NCBI GenBank assembly: GCA_026706225.1
Contig: JAPOZE010000609.1
Coordinates: 1 to 6,987 of the forward strand
Source of the DNA: Acidobacteriota bacterium
Lineage (GTDB): Bacteria > Acidobacteriota > Terriglobia > Versatilivoradales > Versatilivoraceae
Length of the DNA: 6,987 nucleotides
Direction of reading: 5' to 3'
Shown here: piece by piece, positions 1 through 4,403 of the stretch
Layout: the number at the start of each line of letters is the position of its first letter
Numbering within the stretch: the first letter of the stretch is position 1
Notes under the pieces: model-generated
What the model saw: only the letters and a program-made list of their open reading frames with translations
What the model was told of the DNA's origin: nothing
Database searches by the model: none
Made by a program: the position numbers and the translations under genes

Positions 1-693
1 TCCCTCCAGCAGCCAGCCCGTCACTTCGGTACCCGTCCTCACGGCCACCCCATGCTTGCCGAGGGTTGCTCCCAGGCCGGTGACAAACCGACGGGAATTG
101 CCATGGGCGTCCTCGGTGGAATAGTGAGCGCCCACCACCCTCCGGTTGAGCGCGGGCTCCAGTTCCCGGGCCTGGTCCCCTGACAGGACCTTGAGATCCA
201 GGCCGTGCCCGGCCATGATCTCGGCCTCCTCCCTCCCCTCCTCCATTCCGGCCGCGGTCGTGTAAACGCTCATCAGCCCCCGCTGCTCGAAGTCGAAGCT
301 GAGGCCTTCCGAGGCGGCCAACTCCCGAAACAGGAGCAGGCTGGCGCGGCCCAGGTCCCGTAGAACGGGGATGGCTCGTTCCATGGGCCGGTGGCGGCAG
401 GAGGCGGCGAACCGCAGCAGCCAGGAAAGGAGCTGCCAGTCCAGCCGGGGCCGGATCAGCAGGGGGCTGTCTTCCCTGAACATCCACTTCAGGGACTTGC
501 CGATGACACCCGGCGCCGGGACCGGCATGGCGTGACTGGGCACGATCATGCAGGCGTTGCCGTAAGAGCAGCCGGAACAGATCTCCCCCTTCTCGATCAA
601 GGTGACCCGGCAACCCTTTTGGGCCAGGTAGTAGGCCGTGCAGACCCCCACCGCCCCGCCGCCAATCACCAGGACATCCGACTCTTCCGCCAT
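1..693 (-). CDS. DadA-like FAD-dependent D-amino-acid dehydrogenase/oxidase, N-terminal part (truncated by window edge)
   Basis: The frame is open for 231 codons from an ATG at 693 to the left edge, so about half of a typical 410-430-residue DadA protein is visible. Residues 7-16 form the FAD-binding beta strand and Rossmann loop (VLVIGGGAVG, the GxGxxG pattern). Glu34 at the end of the second strand (VTLIEKG) is the expected ribose-binding acid. The stretch around residues 60-92 (APGVIGKSLKWMF, then a Trp/Leu-rich segment) resembles DadA enzymes, as does an acidic/His/Asn segment near 193-203. Members of this family oxidatively deaminate D-amino acids or related imino acids and pass electrons to the respiratory chain. 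The substrate cannot be read here; a D-hydroxyproline or glycine/sarcosine oxidase-type role is possible. No strong Shine-Dalgarno is seen: AGG and AAGG lie close upstream. It is the last gene of the minus-strand series, 164 bp after its neighbour. Confidence 0.88.
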   Translation of the reverse strand, partial: MAEESDVLVIGGGAVGVCTAYYLAQKGCRVTLIEKGEICSGCSYGNACMIVPSHAMPVPAPGVIGKSLKWMFREDSPLLIRPRLDWQLLSWLLRFAASCRHRPMERAIPVLRDLGRASLLLFRELAASEGLSFDFEQRGLMSVYTTAAGMEEGREEAEIMAGHGLDLKVLSGDQARELEPALNRRVVGAHYSTEDAHGNSRRFVTGLGATLGKHGVAVRTGTEVTGWLLEG

Positions 694-857
694 TGCCTTG
701 ACCTGACAGTAAGGTTGTACTGCAACCGCAATAACGTGAATGAATTGCGAGAGAGGTGCTGCTCAGGGACGAGGCCCCGACCGGCCGCTCCGGGCGGAGC
801 GGCCACCCACCGGCGCCAACCGGGAGGGCGAGGCAGGAGCCCCAAATCAGATGTGGA
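694..857. other. Intergenic gap with small overlapping inverted repeats upstream of the DadA-like gene
   Basis: No gene is seen here. Two short overlapping inverted repeats lie 14-35 bp upstream of the DadA-like start. CAGTA 707-711 pairs with TACTG 718-722, and GGTTG 713-717 pairs with CAACC 723-727. The two stems are mutually exclusive because TACTG is the loop of the second. They could be an operator or a small leader switch, but 5-bp arms are common by chance. No convincing -35/-10 pair was found. The GC-rich stem-loop at 783-804 is listed separately. Confidence 0.3.
783..804 (-). terminator. GC-rich stem-loop downstream of the TIM-barrel gene
   Basis: There is a perfect 9-bp stem, GGCCGCTCC (783-791) with GGAGCGGCC (796-804), closed by a 4-nt loop. 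It lies 54 bp past the stop codon of the minus-strand gene ending at 858. No T-run follows on the minus strand, so it is not a canonical Rho-independent terminator. It could be a pause or 3'-end protecting hairpin. Confidence 0.4.
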
Positions 858-2588
858 CTATACGGCGGCGCGGCTGATGGTCCGGGTCTCGGACATTCGG
901 GTGACCAGCTCGACTCGGCGGATCCTCAGGGGCTTGTCCGAACCGGGCCCCCGGTAGTTCAGCCGGATGGACACCGGGTTGCGGCCGGTCTTGAGGGCCG
1001 CCATGGGGACCGGAAACTTCAGGGCCTTGAAGTGCATGTCGAAGGGTTTGTCGGAGGGGAATCCGATCATGCCGTTGCCGGGCAGGGGGGCGATCCGGTA
1101 TCCCACCTCCTGCCAACTGGCGGCCACGTCCACTCCCGCGGGCTCCAGCACGGTGTCGCCCACCGAAACCGTCAGGCGGTCGCCGGGCTTGGAGTAGTCC
1201 AGAGCCAGCCACAGCTCGGCCGTGCGGGGCTTGCTGGTCTTGAAGTCGTCGGCCACCGGCATGTCGAGCGACTTGGCGCCGTCGGCCACGTTCAGGTTGA
1301 AGGGGACCGGAGCGCCCTTGGAAACGGTGTTGTAGCGCACGTAGTCGGCGCCCGGGGCCCGGGGGCTGGCCTCGAACCGCTGAACGGCCGTGTAGTGCTT
1401 GTCCTTCTTCCTCATGCGCTTGGGATCGGCGATCTCGTTCAGCAGGTGCTTCCGCCAACTGCCGTACATGAACCAGTTGAAGGTGTAGAGGCCGTCGGCG
1501 CCGTCCCGCCACAGGTTGGCGGCGCTTCCCCGGATGACCTCGTCCGGGCTGACCCGGTAGCTGTTCCCGTAGCTGTAGAGGCTGGGATAGATGGGGAGTT
1601 GGCGGGCCTTCATCAGTCCTCGAAACTCGCCCAGCGTCGGCAGCTCGGTCAATCCCTGGCCCAGGATCAGCATGTCCGCCAGGTCCTCTTCGATCCACTT
1701 CTCGATTTCGAAACCGCCCAGTGCGCACCACTCCAGCTTCTCCGGAATGCGGATGGCGATCTCGATGGGCCGGCCCCGGCGCTTGGCCTTCTCGTTGAGG
1801 CTCTTGCGGATAGCGCGCATGAACTCGGTCAGGTACTTCCCGTTTTCCCGCTCGGTGCCCCGCTGGAAGTAGAGCGTGTGCCGCAACCAGTCCAACTCGA
1901 TGCCGTCGAAATCCCAGCGATCGAAAAACTCCTCGGCCACCTTGAGCTTCAGGGCCCGGACCCTGGGATGGGCGAAGTTCAGCGCCGTCCACCAGTCGAG
2001 ATCGTCCACCAGCCAGTCGGGATTGATCCGCTTGAAGGTGGGCAGTTCCGGGTTGGGCAGGGCGCCTCTGGCGTGCTGGCCGTCGTGGATGTCGTTCATC
2101 CTGAGGGAGACGAAGGCATCCAGGCCGCGCTTGCGGCATTCCTCCAGGATCACCTTGGGAGGATTGTGGCCGGCGTCGGCCAGGCTCTTGGGGTTGAGGT
2201 ACTGGTCCTTGGGGTCGACCTCGATCCCGCCGTGCCAGGTCTTGCTCTCCGGGAACTTGAACCGGTCGGCCTCGCCCGGCCACTCCAGCACGTTGCTCTG
2301 GTATTCGGCCACGTTGCCGCTGCCGAAGCTGAACATGAGGGTGTCCACGCCGGTGTTCTCGATAGGCGCAAAGACCAGGGAAGTGAACTGCTCCCGCGTG
2401 AGGGGCCCATAGGAATGGGGCAAGGCGGTTCGGCCCCAGCAGTGAATCATGGACCCGTCCCAATTGAACAGAAGCCGCCGTTTCCGGCCGCCTGCTCCGG
2501 CCCGCTTGGGCCTGGGGCCGGCATGCAGCAACTGGGCCAACCCACCGGCTCCCGCAATCATGAAGCTTCGTCTGGTGATCGATCGCAT
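858..2588 (-). CDS. Tat-exported TIM-barrel glycoside-hydrolase-like protein, 576 aa
   Basis: The start is the ATG at 2588, preceded 6 nt upstream by a GGAGG Shine-Dalgarno. The product begins MRSITRRSFMIAGAGGLAQL, a twin-arginine signal with Arg6-Arg7, so export across the inner membrane is expected. The frame stays open 146 codons further upstream, but that part is low-complexity and carries no second signal, so it is left out. The body from about residue 38 alternates beta/alpha segments typical of a TIM barrel. These include SLRMND (161-166), the acidic strand FDGIELDW (227-234, Glu231 and Asp233), IEIAIRIPEKLEW (275-287), ADMLILGQG (304-312) and ADGLYTFNWF (364-373). Residues about 425-565 look like a beta-sandwich C-terminal domain. 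DG-x-E/x-D strands of this kind carry catalytic acids in GHL10-like and related glycosidases. The substrate and exact family are not recognised. An extended -10 promoter candidate lies about 50 bp upstream, suggesting its own transcription unit. Confidence 0.9.
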   Translation of the reverse strand: MRSITRRSFMIAGAGGLAQLLHAGPRPKRAGAGGRKRRLLFNWDGSMIHCWGRTALPHSYGPLTREQFTSLVFAPIENTGVDTLMFSFGSGNVAEYQSNVLEWPGEADRFKFPESKTWHGGIEVDPKDQYLNPKSLADAGHNPPKVILEECRKRGLDAFVSLRMNDIHDGQHARGALPNPELPTFKRINPDWLVDDLDWWTALNFAHPRVRALKLKVAEEFFDRWDFDGIELDWLRHTLYFQRGTERENGKYLTEFMRAIRKSLNEKAKRRGRPIEIAIRIPEKLEWCALGGFEIEKWIEEDLADMLILGQGLTELPTLGEFRGLMKARQLPIYPSLYSYGNSYRVSPDEVIRGSAANLWRDGADGLYTFNWFMYGSWRKHLLNEIADPKRMRKKDKHYTAVQRFEASPRAPGADYVRYNTVSKGAPVPFNLNVADGAKSLDMPVADDFKTSKPRTAELWLALDYSKPGDRLTVSVGDTVLEPAGVDVAASWQEVGYRIAPLPGNGMIGFPSDKPFDMHFKALKFPVPMAALKTGRNPVSIRLNYRGPGSDKPLRIRRVELVTRMSETRTISRAAV

Positions 2589-2594
2589 CCTGGT

Positions 2595-2599
2595 CCTCC
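2595..2599 (-). promoter_or_regulatory. Ribosome binding site of the TIM-barrel gene
   Basis: GGAGG on the minus strand lies 6 nt before the ATG at 2588. It decides the start against the long upstream open frame, and is preceded by an A-rich leader (AGCAAAAAACAAAATTG) that would favour ribosome access. Confidence 0.75.
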
Positions 2600-2636
2600 C
2601 CGGCAATTTTGTTTTTTGCTGATATGGATCCTGGAA

Positions 2637-2645
2637 ATGATAGCA
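2637..2645 (-). promoter_or_regulatory. Extended -10 promoter candidate for the TIM-barrel gene
   Basis: On the minus strand the sequence reads TGCTATCAT, an extended -10 (TGn) followed by TATCAT, five of six bases matching TATAAT. No good -35 is visible at 17 bp, which is tolerated with an extended -10. Transcription would start near 2630 and give a leader of about 40 nt. This is inferred from consensus only. Confidence 0.4.
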
Positions 2646-2709
2646 AGTCGCCGCCGGAAAAGATAGATCCCGGGGAAGGTTTCTCTGGGCTTCAACCCGG
2701 CAGCGCCCG

Positions 2710-2733
2710 AAAAGAGCGATCTTTGTCAGATCG
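2710..2733 (-). terminator. Terminator-like hairpin overlapping the stop of the small membrane protein gene
   Basis: On the minus strand CGATCT (2733-2728) pairs with AGATCG (2722-2717) around the loop GACAA. The 3' side is followed by CTCTTTTC. The last T of the 5' arm and the first two loop bases form the TGA stop codon of the 66-residue gene. The stem is only 6 bp and half GC, so termination would be modest. It does separate that gene from the promoter candidate of the next one. Confidence 0.4.
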
Positions 2734-2926
2734 ACCCGCGACGCCCTCTGCGAAACCGGGAAAGAACCAGGTCGAACGCGTACCAGGTGGCCAGAAAAGC
2801 CAGGCACTCCAGGCTGAAACTTCCGAACTTGTAGAAGATCTCGGCCACGACCAGGGCGCCGGCCGCAGCGGGAAGCTGCTCCAGTGCGATTCGGGAAAGA
2901 GGCAGGGAGTGTAGCAAGGTATACAT
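2726..2926 (-). CDS. Small two-helix membrane protein, 66 aa, unknown function
   Basis: The ATG at 2926 opens a 66-codon frame. The product has an amphipathic N-terminus (LSRIALEQLP), a first hydrophobic segment at about 19-32 (PAAAGALVVAEIFY), a short polar turn (KFGSF) and a second hydrophobic segment at about 39-56 (LECLAFLATWYAFDLVLS). It ends in a basic tail, RFRRGRRGSI. Both helices are long enough to cross a membrane, and the basic tail predicts a cytoplasmic C-terminus by the positive-inside rule. The amino-acid mix (aromatics, spaced Glu, few Pro/Gly/Arg inside the helices) is unlike the Arg/Pro/Gly-rich shadow frames elsewhere. A GGA lies 6 nt before the ATG, a weak ribosome site. 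The frame could begin further up at a GTG at 2974, but the added 16 residues are low-complexity. It may be expressed with the dioxygenase gene 168 bp upstream, though a hairpin lies between. Function not recognised. Confidence 0.6.
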   Translation of the reverse strand: MYTLLHSLPLSRIALEQLPAAAGALVVAEIFYKFGSFSLECLAFLATWYAFDLVLSRFRRGRRGSI

Positions 2927-3005
2927 GGCGGATCCGGTTCCTCGTCGGCCCCGGGCCCGGCGGTGGTTCCCCACCGGCCGGAACCCTCCGGCAACTATTT
3001 CCGAT

Positions 3006-3053
3006 GCCGGGGGGAAGCGCCCTCAACGCTTCCTTTGCGGCGCGGCCCCCGGC
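3006..3053 (-). other. Two-level GC-rich hairpin downstream of the dioxygenase gene
   Basis: The outer arms GCCGGGG (3006-3012) and CCCCGGC (3047-3053) enclose a perfect inner stem, GGAAGCG (3013-3019) with CGCTTCC (3027-3033), with a 13-nt bulge on one side (3034-3046). It begins 42 bp past the stop of the minus-strand dioxygenase gene. No T-run follows, so it may be a Rho-independent-like end, a pause site or a 3' stabilising structure. Confidence 0.4.
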
Positions 3054-3094
3054 GTTTGAGACAGCCTATCACAACCCTAGGCCGGAAACGTGGT

Positions 3095-4114
3095 TCAGCT
3101 ACCGGCGCTTTGCTCCAGTTGGGCCAGCAGGCTGGCGGCCCTGGCGCGTTTTGCCGGGTCGGTGTCCCGGGCGACGATGCGTTGCAGGACCGAGCGGGCC
3201 CGGGGGTCCCCGGCCGCGCCCAACTCCAGTCCCAGCCGGTCCCGCGTCTCGAAATAGCTGGGATCGAAGGGTTGAATCTTGAGCGGAAATTTCCGCCAAT
3301 AGTATTTCAGCGGGCTTTCAGCGGGCCAGTCGGCATAGACCTGTTCCCAGTTGCGCACTTCCTTGCCGTGGGGTTCCAGGCTTCCGGGAGCGATGGGCTG
3401 GTCGACTCTCTGGAAGCGGGCATCCATGGAGAGGCGCAGCCGGTTGCTTCGGTTGGCAACACCCTTGTGAACCATGTGGCTGTGAAAGAAGAGCACGTCG
3501 CCCTGCTCCACCGGGTTGTGGACCCACTCTCCCGGCAGCTTGTCCGTCACCTCCATGCCGCCGGCCCCCAGCGCCGGGCGAAATTCGTAGACTCCGCCCC
3601 GATGAGAACCGCTGGAGAGCTGCAAGCCCCCCATCTCCCCGGCCAGGTCACTCACCGGGAACCAGGCCGTGTAGGTCTCCGCGGTCCCCTGGATGGGGAC
3701 CCAGTCCTGGTGCGGCGGGGTGGTGTACTCCACTTTTTGGGGAAAGATGGTCCGCCCGATCAATCGCGGATGGGGCAGGACCTGTCCTCCCACCAGCCGC
3801 TCCAGCACCGCCAGCAGGCCGGGATGGTGCTGGATGGACTGGAATTCCATGATCGACAACACCCGGGTCATGACCTCCATGTAGGGCCGTTCGGGCTCCA
3901 CGCAGAAGGCCTCCAGGTTGGCGACGCCTTCCTCCCCGGCTCCGTCCTTCGTCCAGCCGACTTCCTCCAGGACCTCGAGCCATTTCAGGCGAAGCACCTC
4001 CAGCAGTTCGCGCGGCAACAGGCCCCTGACGTACAGGTAGCCATCCCGGTCCATGCGCCGTCTCAGCTCCGATGCATCCCCAACAATGTCCGTGGAATCC
4101 AGAAATGGCTTCAC
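3095..4114 (-). CDS. Phytanoyl-CoA dioxygenase (PhyH) family Fe(II)/2-oxoglutarate oxygenase, 339 aa
   Basis: The gene starts at GTG 4114, chosen because AAGGGAGG lies 5 nt upstream and the product then has a normal PhyH N-terminus (ELRRRMDRDGYLYVRGLLP at 16-34). The jelly-roll core carries the iron-binding facial triad: His135-x-Asp137 in TTPPHQDWVP, and the distal His216 in the strand FFHSHMVHKG. Arg225 or Arg227 in the NRSNRLRLSMDARF segment (221-234) should bind the 2-oxoglutarate carboxylate. The strand YTAWFPVSDLAGEMGGLQLSSGSH (148-171) is the usual PhyH signature before the distal His. Such enzymes hydroxylate, halogenate or otherwise oxidise small organic substrates in the cytoplasm. 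The substrate cannot be deduced, and no CoA-ligase or fatty-acid genes are nearby. The C-terminal 40 residues (from about 300) are an Ala/Arg/Leu-rich helical extension beyond the core fold. Nearly everything upstream of the ribosome site is a MITE-like element. Confidence 0.92.
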   Translation of the reverse strand: MKPFLDSTDIVGDASELRRRMDRDGYLYVRGLLPRELLEVLRLKWLEVLEEVGWTKDGAGEEGVANLEAFCVEPERPYMEVMTRVLSIMEFQSIQHHPGLLAVLERLVGGQVLPHPRLIGRTIFPQKVEYTTPPHQDWVPIQGTAETYTAWFPVSDLAGEMGGLQLSSGSHRGGVYEFRPALGAGGMEVTDKLPGEWVHNPVEQGDVLFFHSHMVHKGVANRSNRLRLSMDARFQRVDQPIAPGSLEPHGKEVRNWEQVYADWPAESPLKYYWRKFPLKIQPFDPSYFETRDRLGLELGAAGDPRARSVLQRIVARDTDPAKRARAASLLAQLEQSAGS

Positions 4115-4119
4115 CAGAA

Positions 4120-4127
4120 CCTCCCTT
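4120..4127 (-). promoter_or_regulatory. Ribosome binding site supporting the GTG start of the PhyH gene
   Basis: AAGGGAGG on the minus strand lies 5 nt before the GTG at 4114. It is only 6 bp from the boundary of the inserted element at 4134. Confidence 0.75.
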
Positions 4128-4133
4128 GATCAG

Positions 4134-4160
4134 GTGTCCTGCCTCAGAAATAAGGTTACC
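4134..4160 (+). repeat. Left terminal inverted repeat of the MITE-like element
   Basis: 27 bp beginning GTGTCCTG and ending GGTTACC. It matches the inverted copy at 4374-4400 at 23 of 27 positions, differing at 4138, 4142, 4153 and 4158, all transitions. Position 4133 would extend the pairing by one base with 4401. Confidence 0.75.
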
Positions 4161-4164
4161 ATCT

Positions 4165-4262
4165 CCGATGGAGGTTCCACCGGGAAACGGTCGGTAGGAG
4201 AAGCTCGTCGCGTTTCAGCCAACCGGCACCATTGTGCTCTCCCGTCCCGGAACCTCCATCGG
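4165..4262. repeat. Internal inverted repeat A of the element (14-bp perfect arms)
   Basis: CCGATGGAGGTTCC at 4165-4178 is the exact reverse complement of 4249-4262. After a small internal loop, CGGGA (4181-4185) can pair with TCCCG (4240-4244). AAACG (4185-4189, sharing one base with the previous arm) with CGTTT (4211-4215) could form a nested arm. A 14-bp perfect match within 98 bp is unlikely by chance. Confidence 0.65.
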
Positions 4263-4276
4263 CCCTCCGGGTTCGG

Positions 4277-4363
4277 GCGGAACGGCACCGTCTTCGTCGT
4301 CGCTCCTCCTCGCAATGAATAGCATTGGCTCGTCATCGCTCCTAGAATACGGTGCCGTTGCGC
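4277..4363. repeat. Internal inverted repeat B of the element (11-15-bp arms)
   Basis: AACGGCACCGT at 4281-4291 is the exact reverse complement of 4349-4359. The pairing extends to 14 of 15 positions (4277-4291 with 4349-4363). Inside, CAATG (4313-4317) and CATTG (4323-4327) form a small inner hairpin. CGTCGTCGCTCCT near 4296 recurs as CGTCATCGCTCCT near 4331. Confidence 0.6.
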
Positions 4364-4373
4364 TCCGAAATCT

Positions 4374-4400
4374 GGCAACCCTATTTCTGAGACAGAACAC
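4374..4400 (-). repeat. Right terminal inverted repeat of the MITE-like element
   Basis: Inverted copy of 4134-4160; on the minus strand it begins GTGTTCTG and ends GGTTGCC. It is followed outside by CAG, and then directly by the TAA stop codon (4404-4406) of the propeller gene. Confidence 0.75.
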
Positions 4401-4403
4401 CAG

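Larger units (their letters stand above)
4134..4400. mobile_element. MITE-like non-autonomous element, 267 bp, with 27-bp terminal inverted repeats
   Basis: The two ends, 4134-4160 and 4374-4400, are inverted copies matching at 23 of 27 positions; both begin GTGT and share CTCAGAAATA. The trinucleotide CAG lies directly outside each end (4131-4133 and 4401-4403), a possible 3-bp target-site duplication. If the ends are instead taken as TGT...ACA, that repeat is lost. No transposase-like protein is encoded: the open frames inside (up to 82 codons) show no recognisable motif. This layout fits a miniature inverted-repeat element mobilised in trans, or a remnant of a larger insertion sequence. 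It sits immediately after the stop codon of the propeller gene and just before the ribosome site of the PhyH gene. A structured intergenic RNA element of non-transposon origin is the alternative. The parent IS family is not identified. Confidence 0.6.

Noticed and set aside
847..2646. Second minus-strand open frame (599 codons) over the same gene
   Set aside because: Arg/Pro/Gly-rich shadow in another frame, with no motifs.
756..2666. Long plus-strand open frame (636 codons) opposite the TIM-barrel gene
   Set aside because: Val/Gly/His/Pro/Leu-rich composition without motifs, fully antisense to a gene with a Tat signal, ribosome site and fold-like pattern; a GC-bias shadow.
2589..3026. 146-codon upstream extension of the TIM-barrel gene
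   Set aside because: Low-complexity Arg/Pro/Gly-rich sequence before a clear Shine-Dalgarno and twin-arginine start at 2588; it also overlaps the small membrane protein in another frame.
2963..4129. Plus-strand open frame (388 codons) opposite the PhyH gene
   Set aside because: Antisense to a gene with intact iron-binding residues; composition typical of a shadow frame.
4130..4400. Short minus-strand frames inside the MITE-like element (82 and 61 codons)
   Set aside because: No recognisable transposase or other domain, no good ribosome site, and the frames pass through the inverted repeats, so coding is unlikely.
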